Source of the DNA: JANMDR01 sp031376425
GTDB taxonomy: Bacteria; Pseudomonadota; Gammaproteobacteria; Burkholderiales; Usitatibacteraceae
Direction of reading: 5' to 3'
Assembly (NCBI GenBank): GCA_031376425.1
Contig: JANMDR010000126.1
Coordinates: forward strand, 1 to 22,566
Length of the DNA stretch: 22,566 bases
Of the stretch, positions 14,122 to 21,616 are shown one piece after another. The position numbers and the translations under genes were made by a program. The first letter of the stretch is position 1, and each line of letters starts with the position of its first letter. The notes below the pieces were generated by a model, which was given only the letters and a program-made list of their open reading frames with translations, made no database searches and had not been told where the DNA came from.

Positions 14122-14519
14122 TTTTGCTCGACACGCATGTACTCGTGTGGGTAGACCAAACAGAACGCAAACTCGGTAAAAAATCACGTGCGCTTATTGA
14201 GCGTAGATGGGCATCTAACGCGGTTGCGGTGTCTGCAATAACTTTCTGGGAAGTAGGCACGTTGGTAAACGCGCTACGGCTGCGCCTACCGTGTTCGGTT
14301 GAACAATGGCGCATTGATCTTTTGCGAGCGGGACTCATTGAGTTAGCCGTAGATGGCAGTATCTCTACCTATGCAGCGGGCCTTAACGGCCTCCACGGCG
14401 ATCCTGTTGATCGGCTTATTTCAGCCACTGCGGTTGTGCATAATGCAAGCTTGGTTACCGCAGATGAAAAGCTACTCGCATGGCCTCATCCGCTGGAACG
14501 GCATGATGCGCGTTTATAA
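14118..14519 (+). CDS. vapC: VapC-type PIN-domain toxin
   Basis: 133 residues starting MILLDTHVLVWV. PIN-domain acidic residues are all present: D5, E45 (SAITFWEVG), D95/D98 (HGDPVDRLISATA) and D116 (VTADEKLL). VapC toxins are Mg-dependent endoribonucleases that cut tRNA or rRNA; a GTG at 14103 would only add five residues inside the antitoxin gene. With an intact active site and a coupled antitoxin this is a complete, probably working module, unlike the broken pair at 5785-6322. Confidence 0.92.
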   Translation: MILLDTHVLVWVDQTERKLGKKSRALIERRWASNAVAVSAITFWEVGTLVNALRLRLPCSVEQWRIDLLRAGLIELAVDGSISTYAAGLNGLHGDPVDRLISATAVVHNASLVTADEKLLAWPHPLERHDARL

Positions 14520-14707
14520 ACGATGCCAATTACCCAGCATAAGAAATCCCCATTCCATCGCCCTAGGCCTGATTTCGTCGCATGGTAGGCGGGTTTGGCG
14601 GGAAGTTGATTTACACGAAATGCATATGCTCTGTAATCTGATAGGACTGCACAAAGTCATCGCGCAACAGCGATGGGCGGATGCAAGCAATCTTATGCGG
14701 AGGATTT

Positions 14708-16081
14708 ATGGTTTTCAAACAGGGGGTTTTACAGATTGGCGTCGTCGTAATTTCGGCGCTCGTTTTAAGTTTGCCAGCGCGTGCAGAGACAACAACGCAG
14801 GTGGCCGCGCCAACAACGAATTGCCAGGTTGCTGATACCAAGCAAATCAACGGTGCTTATCGTTTTTCTGACGGTGCATTGGTGTCAATACGGCCGTCTG
14901 AACCTAATGGACAGCGACGAATCACACATTTTGAATCTGGAAAAAGCCATAAGCTTTTTCCAGAAAGTGAGTTGCGTTTCCAATCAGGCAGCGATCTGGA
15001 TTCTGAGACACCTGTCGCGTTTCGCTATCAATTTAATCTGGGAAAAGATGGCTTGGCGGAATCCTTAACCATAGAAGATACTGGCACCGGCAAACGGATC
15101 GCCAAAAAAGTCAAGCTGCCGGAAGAACTAGTCACTTTCAAAAGTGGCGACACCGAATTATTTGGCAAGCTAACGTTGCCAAATAAAAATAACGGCACAT
15201 TCAAAACAGCCATCTTCGTGCACGGGTCGGATAAAGTTGCGTCAGTAGATCAAGAATGGTTGCCACATCTATTTGCTGCCAATGGCATCGCGACATTCGT
15301 GTTTGATAAGCACGGGACGGGTTGTTCAAAAGGCGAGTATGTTCAGCACTTCGAAGTTTTATCCAACGATGTAACCGCCGCTGTAACTTGGCTGAAGACA
15401 AAACCGCAAGTTAAAAAGGACAGCATTGGATTGGTAGGATTCAGCCAAGGCGGATGGGTCGCACCACTTGCAGCGCTCAAGGAACCATCAATAAAATTTG
15501 CAGCTATCGGCTATGGCCTCACGATGTCAATGGCCGATGAGGACCGCCTGGAAGCACCTTTGAAATTGAAAGAAGCAGGCATTGATGATGCGTCGATTGC
15601 TGAGTTTCAAGAACTAAATGCCGCGCTGCATAAAGTAGCACGAGAGAAATTTAAAAATTTCAGCGAGTTTGAAGTGGCACTTGAAAAGTTCAAAGACAAG
15701 GCATGGCTCTCCACCGCTAAATCACAGCAAAGCTGGGTTGGCATCACCCTGCAAATGGGCATACCGCAGGCCAAACAAGTTGCCCCACAAATGTTTGAGC
15801 ACTTCTTTCAGCCATTTTATGAACCTGTGCCAACGCTGGAAAAACTCAACATCCCTATGCTCTGGCTAATTGCTGAAAAAGACATCGAAGCACCGCCAGA
15901 ACTCACAATCGCTACCTTAAAGCGCCTACGTCAACAAGGCAAACCATTCACAACCGTGGTTTTTCCTAACGCTGATCACGGTATGCAGGAATTCATTTTA
16001 CGCGACGGAAAACGTGTTCGCACGAAGTATGCAGCGAATTATTTTTCTACGTTGTTGAAGTGGGTGCAGGGTCAAAAGTGA
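14708..16081 (+). CDS. Exported alpha/beta hydrolase
   Basis: 457 residues from ATG 14708, with GGAGG 6 bases upstream. Signal peptide 1-26 (QIGVVVISALVLSLPARA). Residues about 35-140 are a beta-rich N-terminal domain containing INGAYRFSDGALVSI and SGDTELFGKLTLPN. The alpha/beta-hydrolase core follows, with oxyanion region FVHGSDK, nucleophile S246 in GFSQGG, acid D392 (IAEKDIEAP) and H424 (NADHG). This is the layout of dienelactone-hydrolase/S9-like esterases of the 'alpha/beta hydrolase, acetyl-xylan-esterase-like' type; substrate unknown. Acts in the periplasm. No operon partner; an 8-bp stem-loop (TCGATGGC/GCCATCGA, 16113-16135) follows the stop but lacks a T run. Confidence 0.88.
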   Translation: MVFKQGVLQIGVVVISALVLSLPARAETTTQVAAPTTNCQVADTKQINGAYRFSDGALVSIRPSEPNGQRRITHFESGKSHKLFPESELRFQSGSDLDSETPVAFRYQFNLGKDGLAESLTIEDTGTGKRIAKKVKLPEELVTFKSGDTELFGKLTLPNKNNGTFKTAIFVHGSDKVASVDQEWLPHLFAANGIATFVFDKHGTGCSKGEYVQHFEVLSNDVTAAVTWLKTKPQVKKDSIGLVGFSQGGWVAPLAALKEPSIKFAAIGYGLTMSMADEDRLEAPLKLKEAGIDDASIAEFQELNAALHKVAREKFKNFSEFEVALEKFKDKAWLSTAKSQQSWVGITLQMGIPQAKQVAPQMFEHFFQPFYEPVPTLEKLNIPMLWLIAEKDIEAPPELTIATLKRLRQQGKPFTTVVFPNADHGMQEFILRDGKRVRTKYAANYFSTLLKWVQGQK

Positions 16082-16234
16082 GGCGGCAATGAAAGCGGCG
16101 AATAGTGCATTTTCGATGGCGTAAATTGCCATCGAGCTCTCATCAGGAATGTTTACGTGGATTGGGCCGCACACAACCCCCCCCTACTTCATGCTAAATG
16201 AAATCTTTAACCGAGACTTTCCATTAGAAGCTAA

Positions 16235-16468
16235 TCAGGCCAATGCAGCGCAGCTTGTGCGCTGTATGCCCTCGCGGGCGTGATGGATTAAAGCAATCAG
16301 CGCCCAAAATAAGGGCACGTGAATTGCCACATAGTATCAGCGCCTTTGCTCGTCGCTCAAATCACGCAACACGAAGACCAAACGCCATTCCGATTGCGTC
16401 ATCGTGTCAAGCTCGTGGGTGAAAAGCGTAGCCAGCATAAACTGAATCAAAACACGCAAAACGTTCAT
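16235..16468 (-). pseudogene. DUF6713-like small membrane protein, interrupted
   Basis: On the minus strand, ATG at 16468 follows an AAGGGA ribosome site and reads MNVLRVLIQFMLATLFTHEL, then DTMTQSEWRLVFVLRDLSDEQRR, then TGA (16337-16339). In the same frame it continues YYVAIHVPLFWALIALIHHA and REGIQRTSCAALA to a second TGA (16235-16237). LLFTHELDAM...EWR followed by ...IHVPLFWALI is the DUF6713 pattern of a four-span membrane protein. Two in-frame stops separate its halves, so only a 43-residue N-terminal piece could be made. Beyond 16234 the frame has further stops and an 8-base C run (16177-16184) and homology cannot be followed. The remaining 16082-16575 stretch holds nothing else. Confidence 0.6.
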
Positions 16469-16575
16469 TTAGTTTCCCTTACTTTCCTCTGACCCGACGG
16501 CCTCGCAGGATGCCATCGAATTAAAATTAGGTGCCAACCACCTACCCTTTTCAACGCATCTTTGATGTTTTTGCA

Positions 16576-17175
16576 TCAACGCCTGGCTGCAGCACCCGCG
16601 AGTACCAAATTAATTAATCGCTCAAGATAGGCTTGGTCAACTTGTGCACGTTCAACCAAAAGGCGGTGCATGATAGCGCCAGCGAGTGTAAAAAGTAGCA
16701 TGGATGGATCAGCATCAGCGCTCATTTCATCGCGCTCGATCGCGCGCTTAATGACCGCCCACGGGCCAACGCTATTGGCTTGACCATAGCTTGTTTGCGC
16801 GAGAGCCCGAAGGTCTGGATTGCCGCCTTCCGCGAGCATGATGCGCACAATAACTTTTCCGACTGGCGATTGAATGAAGTTGGCCACCGTGCGTGCTAGC
16901 TCTACAAGGTCGCCTCTTAACGTGCCGGTGTCGGGAGCTTGATCCGCAAGCTGCATTGCGGCTTTTAGTGCATCGCTAACCAGTTCAGCTTTGGTCGGCC
17001 AACGCCGATAGATGCTGGTTTTATTCACGCCCGCAAGCGTTGCGATTTGGGGGATGGAGAGGCGCTCAAAACCGTTTTCTGCCAGCTCCAGCAGCGTGAC
17101 GTTAAGCACTTCTCGAACAAATGCCTCGCCGCGCGATTGTAGTGTGGTCATTTTTTTCAGTTCAACGATTGCCAT
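16576..17175 (-). CDS. TetR/AcrR family regulator (TetR_C_11-like)
   Basis: 199 residues. HTH: LLELAENGFERLSIPQIATL, then AGVNKTSIYRRWPTKAEL, a textbook TetR recognition helix. The C-terminal domain (GDLVELARTVANFIQSPVGK and SMLLFTLAGAIMHRLLVER) fits the TetR_C_11 group. The ATG at 17175 has a poor ribosome site, and a second in-frame Met at residue 9 (17151) is an alternative start. Divergent from the hydroxylase, with two GCAACTC palindromes between them, so it very likely represses that gene and itself. It probably senses a lipid or other hydrophobic ligand, as its target suggests (inference). Confidence 0.9.
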   Translation of the reverse strand: MAIVELKKMTTLQSRGEAFVREVLNVTLLELAENGFERLSIPQIATLAGVNKTSIYRRWPTKAELVSDALKAAMQLADQAPDTGTLRGDLVELARTVANFIQSPVGKVIVRIMLAEGGNPDLRALAQTSYGQANSVGPWAVIKRAIERDEMSADADPSMLLFTLAGAIMHRLLVERAQVDQAYLERLINLVLAGAAARR

Positions 17176-17207
17176 GTAGCGCAGCTTACAACTCTCCCAA
17201 CCTTAAA

Positions 17208-17266
17208 GCAACTCCTCGTTGCAATTTTCATTTGGATGCATTATGATTAAAGCAACTCAGAGTTGC
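17208..17266. promoter_or_regulatory. Hydroxylase promoter with two TetR operators
   Basis: Operator 1 is GCAAC-TCCTC-GTTGC (17208-17222), operator 2 is the perfect GCAACTC-A-GAGTTGC (17252-17266); their starts are 44 bases apart, about four helical turns. TTGCAA (17219-17224), 17 bases, TATGAT (17242-17247) is a good plus-strand promoter whose -35 overlaps operator 1 and whose start site falls on operator 2. Further half-sites (ACAACTC near 17189, GAGTTGT near 17282, AGTTGC near 17315) flank it. Confidence 0.65.
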
Positions 17267-17350
17267 AAATTATGGGCGCACGAGTTGTAGCGAAATTACA
17301 GCCCAACAATCGATAGTTGCAAAACACGCCAACACTTAAGGAATTTAGAA

Positions 17351-18163
17351 ATGGTTCAAGAAACGCACCCAGCGCTGATGTTTGTTCAAGGATTCTTAGG
17401 CCAAGCGACGATGTATTTCGCAGTCGTCGGCCTACTTTACCTAATATTTTGGAAATGGGGCGAGGCACGCTTTCGCGGGGCGCGTATTCAGGCGCGGCGG
17501 CGCGCTGATGGCAAGCAGATTCGCTTTGAGATCAAAAACACGCTGTTAGTACTACTTATCGGCTCGCCCGTCACGCTGGCCGTTTCTATGCTTTACGCTA
17601 GCGGATCAACCAAGCTCACGATAGATGCTGCCACCTTAGGTTGGCCGACTATTGCGGCCACTTGCTTTGGGCTGCTAGTGTTCAACGACGCTTGGTTTTA
17701 TTTTTGGCATCGCTTGCTACACCACCCGAAGCTGTTTAGATACGTGCACGCAGTTCACCATAAAAGCGTGGACGTCAATCCATTCACGTCATACTCGTTT
17801 CACTGGTTTGAAGGGCTAATTCTAAGCGTTTGGATTCTGCCGATGGTACTTTTAGTACCGATCTATTTACCGGTATTTGGCGCGCTTTCAGCGATAGGCT
17901 TAGCCAACAATGTAATGTCCCATTTGGGCTATGAGCTGCTACCTAGATGGCTCCTGCGCGTACCGCTGTTGCGTTGGGTTAACACTTCCACCTTCCACAA
18001 TCTTCATCACGCCGCGCCCAGAGGCAACTATGGACTGATGTTTCGCTTTTGGGATCGCATGTTGGGCACCGAGCACGCACACTACGAGACGACGTTTTTA
18101 GTGCGTGGTGCGGCGTTGCCTACGGATCAGAAAAAGGTCGAGGCGCACCGGCCTTCTGCATAA
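17351..18163 (+). CDS. Sterol desaturase / fatty acid hydroxylase superfamily protein
   Basis: 270 residues; membrane-bound di-iron oxygenase. The three His clusters are H120-RLLHH-125, H133-AVHH-137 and H216-NLHH-220, each with the expected HxxxHH or HxxHH spacing, plus FNDAWFYFWHR before the first. Membrane spans lie at about 20-34, 68-86, 100-115 and 155-185, so the active site faces the cytoplasm. This family uses O2 and reduced electron carriers to hydroxylate or desaturate lipid chains. The preferred lipid is unknown, and no ferredoxin or reductase is adjacent. The start at 17351 is preceded by AAGGAA about 11 bases upstream. Controlled by the divergent TetR regulator. The 18164-18365 gap holds ATTGGTAT-like repeats but nothing else I can support. 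Confidence 0.9.
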   Translation: MVQETHPALMFVQGFLGQATMYFAVVGLLYLIFWKWGEARFRGARIQARRRADGKQIRFEIKNTLLVLLIGSPVTLAVSMLYASGSTKLTIDAATLGWPTIAATCFGLLVFNDAWFYFWHRLLHHPKLFRYVHAVHHKSVDVNPFTSYSFHWFEGLILSVWILPMVLLVPIYLPVFGALSAIGLANNVMSHLGYELLPRWLLRVPLLRWVNTSTFHNLHHAAPRGNYGLMFRFWDRMLGTEHAHYETTFLVRGAALPTDQKKVEAHRPSA

Positions 18164-18365
18164 ATTACCGTGTAACTCGGCGCCAACATTGGTATGACTC
18201 CGGTTTTAAATTGGTTCTATATTGGTATTGCAATTTTTGGAAAATGCAGGTTTAATAGGCTGGTGCTTTTGTGTGCAGCGCAGCATAAAATCGCGCAGCT
18301 ATGCGACCTTCCCCACTGCTTACCTAAATACCAATCCTTACCATTAAAAATTGGAGAATCTAAAA

Positions 18366-19820
18366 ATGTTGTTTAAAAACAATCAATTACAAACTGATAT
18401 TGGTTCCGCACTCAGCAAGCTAGCCTTTGGATTCAGCCTTTTTGCGGGATTGGTGTCAGCGGCGCAAGCAGCCACGGTTTCTATGACTATTCCGAAGGTA
18501 AACGGGGCATTTATAAACGGCAATAACGTGACTATAGCGGCTTCCACCGATGTTATTTCGGTGCGCTTAAAAGCCGAAACTTTCGTGATCGGCACTAGTG
18601 CTACACGCAATGGCGCGGGTAACTTTGTGGTAACACCTGCGGTGATGAGCACCATCGGTAGCCGTACTTTCAACGCAGAGGGTTTGTCTGCCGCTGGCGC
18701 TGTGCTCACCACGTCTACAACTCCAGTTAGCGTTTCTAACTTAGAATTTGCCACCCCTGCTAGCGGTGCATCGATTGTGTCAAACGCGCTATTCACACTC
18801 ACCGTGGGTGCGGGCACACAAACAACTAAAGTCGACTATTCGGTTGGTACAGTGGCCTTGGGTAGCTACACCAACAAGACTGAAAACTTTAAACGTGACA
18901 CCACCCTCCTCAACACCGGCGCACGGGTATTGAAGGCAATTAGCTACAACAGCGCTGGTACCAAAATAGCTGAAGTAACCCGCAACATTACCATCATTGC
19001 CGCTGCGCCAACTACGCCGCAGGCCGCATTAGACCAAGCCGTACAAAACGCTAAAAACTATGCTCCCGGTATCATCATTGGCGTAACCGCTATTAATTTG
19101 GCGAATGACGCTAAGCTTTCTACTGGTGGCACCACGGTGGTCAATCATGCTTCAAGCGCTAAATGGTTATGGTTGGCAGCGGCGTTAAACTCAAACACTA
19201 TCGCTGAGGTTGAACCCGATGCCATCCCCACCATGCGCGACAGTAACAACACAACAGCTGGCAATTTGATTGATCTAGCTGGTGGTTTGGTGGCGATCAA
19301 TATTTTCTCTGAAACTAGAGGCATTCCTGATTCCGGTTGGAACAGCTGTAGCTGGAACTACGATAAAACCCGCACCGACTCAAGCTGCTTCCACGCACGC
19401 CTAAACAACGGTAGCTGGACTAACTTCTTCACCAGCGAGGCAGCATCGGTATTTTTAGTAAAAGTAGCGCGTAACCAGTTGCTCACAGATTCGGCCAAGA
19501 GTGCAAAACTACGCGAATGGGCGCTGCTTTCTCCAAACACTGGCTACGGCGGCTGGATTGGTACCCAACTACCCGCGTCGGTTCAGCCCAATATCATGCA
19601 CAAAGAAGGTGATATTTCCGTAGCAGCTGGCGGCTTAAATACGCTCAACGAAATCGGCATCGTACCCACTGCATCAGGTAAAAACTATGTAGTCGCCATC
19701 GTCACCGAGAAAGCACCAAGCTACGCACAAGCGACAAAATCGGTGGAATACCTTTCCTGCGCGGTATATCAGTTAATTGAAAATCCAACTAACTTGAGCC
19801 TGACTGGTTGTTCGTTGTAG
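18366..19820 (+). CDS. Exported class-A-beta-lactamase-like serine hydrolase with N-terminal beta domains
   Basis: 484 residues from ATG 18366, with GGAG upstream. Signal peptide about 1-35 (FGFSLFAGLVSAAQA). Residues about 36-220 form one or two Ig-like beta domains (ATVSMTIPKVNGAFINGNNV, SVSNLEFATPASGASIVSN). The C-terminal half matches the serine beta-lactamase/PBP-like fold: SxxK at S263-SAK266 (NHASSAKWLWLAAAL), an SDN-like S293-NN (MRDSNNTTAGNLIDLAGG), and a KTG-like K413-EG415 (IMHKEGDISVAAGGLNTLNEIGIV). The KEG in place of KTG and the absence of a recognisable Glu166-type loop make true beta-lactamase activity unlikely; an esterase or a PBP-like surface protein is more probable. Four Cys lie in the C-terminal half. 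A strong terminator follows at 19878-19917. Confidence 0.8.
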   Translation: MLFKNNQLQTDIGSALSKLAFGFSLFAGLVSAAQAATVSMTIPKVNGAFINGNNVTIAASTDVISVRLKAETFVIGTSATRNGAGNFVVTPAVMSTIGSRTFNAEGLSAAGAVLTTSTTPVSVSNLEFATPASGASIVSNALFTLTVGAGTQTTKVDYSVGTVALGSYTNKTENFKRDTTLLNTGARVLKAISYNSAGTKIAEVTRNITIIAAAPTTPQAALDQAVQNAKNYAPGIIIGVTAINLANDAKLSTGGTTVVNHASSAKWLWLAAALNSNTIAEVEPDAIPTMRDSNNTTAGNLIDLAGGLVAINIFSETRGIPDSGWNSCSWNYDKTRTDSSCFHARLNNGSWTNFFTSEAASVFLVKVARNQLLTDSAKSAKLREWALLSPNTGYGGWIGTQLPASVQPNIMHKEGDISVAAGGLNTLNEIGIVPTASGKNYVVAIVTEKAPSYAQATKSVEYLSCAVYQLIENPTNLSLTGCSL

Positions 19821-19877
19821 AAGCTGAATAAAGCGTCGCGCCGTTAATAGCCGACGATTTTTCTGATTCACACTATA

Positions 19878-19917
19878 AGCTGTAGATTCCCTATATTGTG
19901 GAATCTACAGCTTTTTT
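19878..19917 (+). terminator. Rho-independent terminator
   Basis: AGCTGTAGATTCC (19878-19890), loop of 9, GGAATCTACAGCT (19900-19912), then a T6 tract to 19917. The stem is 13-14 bp and perfect. It ends the serine-hydrolase transcript; the stem also stands between this gene and the convergent LysR gene and may serve both. Confidence 0.9.
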
Positions 19918-19990
19918 ATCAGAAGCAGCCATCAGTAATCTCACCATAGGGCGGAAAACACCAGCAGGGTGACTGCGCATTACCCTTATG

Positions 19991-20920
19991 TCAAATTGGC
20001 AGCTTTTTCATGCGATTACGCATGCTTACTTGCGCAGTACAAACTTCGTGAACGCACCCGCGTAACCAGCGATGCGCTGCATCTGCGTCCATTCTTGGAT
20101 GCCAGAGCATTGAAACTGTAAAGTTAGAGGTGAGGAAGGAAAGCGGAAAACTATACATCTCGGTTCGCAAATTTCCGGTGTGTCGTTCAGGAACAGTTGC
20201 AATCAAATCTGAGGCCCGAGCAAAAACCAGCGCAGCCGAAAAGCCTCCAACGATGGTGCCAATTTCCCGTTTTAGTCCAAACGGTTTCAAAGCTTCGTCG
20301 ATGGCACCTACTTCTAAACTTTGTCGCGATACCAGCACATGTTTGCCAGACGCGAATCGTGCGGGCGTGACCTTACCTCGGCTTAGCGAGTGCCCCAAGC
20401 GAACAACGCCGATATAGCGGTCTTGAAATAATATCCGGGTGCGAATTTCCGGTCCCGTTGTATCGTCTATGACACCAGTTTCCAGGTCAACGCTACCATC
20501 GCGCAGTGGCGCTCGATCCTTATCTACTTTCTGTAAGAAGCGTAGTTGCACACTTGGTGCCTCCTTGCTGATTCGCGCTAAAAGAGCCGGGCCAAAGTTT
20601 TCCACAAAACCGTCACTACTGCGCAGGGTGAAGGTTCGAACTAACTCATGAAGATTGAGCGTCTCGGTAGGGCTTAGAACGGTTCGTGCATCCTGTACTA
20701 ATTGCGCTACACGCTCGCGAAGTTCATTTGCTCGCGGTGAGGCAATCAAACCGCGCCCGGCTCTGACCAACAATGGATCACCCGTCGTTTCACGTAGTCG
20801 TGCCAGCGCCCGACTCATCGCAGACGGGCTTAGCCGCAGCCTTCGGGCTGCACCAGCAACGCTACCTTCTGCAAGTAGTGTATCTAAAACAATAAGCAAG
20901 TTTAAATCGGGTGTTGACAT
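19991..20920 (-). CDS. LysR family transcriptional regulator
   Basis: 309 residues from the ATG at 20920 (MSTPDLNLLIVLDTLLAEGS), chosen because LysR proteins begin 5-7 residues before this helix; an in-frame ATG at 20938 would add six residues. The winged HTH is VAGAARRLRLSPSAMSRALA followed by RLRETTGDPLLVRAGRGL. The C-terminal periplasmic-binding-like sensor domain (TFTLRSSDGFVENFGPAL, RFLQKVDKDRAPLRDGSVDL) is of the NodD/PBP2 type. Divergent from a cupin and an MFS exporter, a common arrangement in which LysR activates an efflux or detoxification pair in response to its substrate. Confidence 0.92.
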   Translation of the reverse strand: MSTPDLNLLIVLDTLLAEGSVAGAARRLRLSPSAMSRALARLRETTGDPLLVRAGRGLIASPRANELRERVAQLVQDARTVLSPTETLNLHELVRTFTLRSSDGFVENFGPALLARISKEAPSVQLRFLQKVDKDRAPLRDGSVDLETGVIDDTTGPEIRTRILFQDRYIGVVRLGHSLSRGKVTPARFASGKHVLVSRQSLEVGAIDEALKPFGLKREIGTIVGGFSAALVFARASDLIATVPERHTGNLRTEMYSFPLSFLTSNFTVSMLWHPRMDADAAHRWLRGCVHEVCTAQVSMRNRMKKLPI

Positions 20921-20962
20921 GCCTAAACCATAGCGCATTTTGCTACCGATGTGGCGCTAAAC

Positions 20963-20977
20963 GCACTAATAAAGTGC
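20963..20977. promoter_or_regulatory. Candidate LysR binding site
   Basis: GCACT-AATAA-AGTGC is a 15-bp perfect palindrome between the LysR and cupin genes, in the A/T-centred form LysR-type regulators favour. No clean promoter could be assigned on either side. Confidence 0.4.
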
Positions 20978-21068
20978 AAATGACGCGCCTTCCGCAATTT
21001 AAGCAAGTCGCCTATTCTTGGGGCTGTCGATTGAACCGGTACATAGCTACCTAACTGAAAGGGAAATC

Positions 21069-21614
21069 ATGTTTAAGAATTCACTGGAAAAATTTATTGA
21101 TAATGTTAGTAACATTTGGGGGCCACTCTCCACGCAGGTGGTCGCTGGTTGCAGCCAGCATTTACAAGCACTTGTCAAAGCCGAGCCGTCCGATGAGTGG
21201 CTAGCGGCTCTGCATCAGCAAGCGTTGGCCTACAACGAATTGTACCGAGACCCGACAAAAGGGTTCATGCTATTGGCACACACGGAACCTGTTGAGCTCT
21301 ATCGGCCACCGCATGACCACGGCAGAGGATGGGTAATTTATGCGGTGCAGCGTGGCGAAATTGAGATGGGAACCTATGCACGAATAATGGCTCCTGATGG
21401 CAGCGTGACGCTGGTGAAACGGAATTCCACTCTGATGCGTCCTGGACAGGTGCAGGTGTATCTCCCCGGCGACATTCACGACACACGATGCATTTCCGGG
21501 CCAGCACTGTTGTTCCGCTTTACCGAGCGCGACTTGAGAAAAGAGGACAAGGAAGAACACCAAGTGACGCGGTACATTGAGCGGGATGGTGTCTGGACTT
21601 TGGGGGCATCGTAA
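21069..21614 (+). CDS. Cupin-fold protein, cysteine-dioxygenase-like
   Basis: 181 residues from ATG 21069, with AAAGGGAAA upstream; the frame is open to 21018 without a ribosome site. The metal-binding cupin residues are visible: YRPPHDHGRGWVIYAVQRGEIEMG gives H82, H84 and an acidic residue, and PGDIHDTRCI supplies the second-motif H137. The N-terminal 45 residues are helical. The arrangement resembles cysteine-dioxygenase and related predicted metal-dependent cupins, whose substrates are often small thiols, but no Cys/Tyr crosslink pair could be assigned. Its stop is 2 bases before the MFS start, so the two are co-transcribed and the cupin product or substrate may be what the transporter moves. 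Confidence 0.75.
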   Translation: MFKNSLEKFIDNVSNIWGPLSTQVVAGCSQHLQALVKAEPSDEWLAALHQQALAYNELYRDPTKGFMLLAHTEPVELYRPPHDHGRGWVIYAVQRGEIEMGTYARIMAPDGSVTLVKRNSTLMRPGQVQVYLPGDIHDTRCISGPALLFRFTERDLRKEDKEEHQVTRYIERDGVWTLGAS

Positions 21615-21616
21615 CC

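Noticed and set aside
16114..16134. Intrinsic terminator after the hydrolase
   Set aside because: The stem is only 7-8 bp and no T run follows it on either strand.
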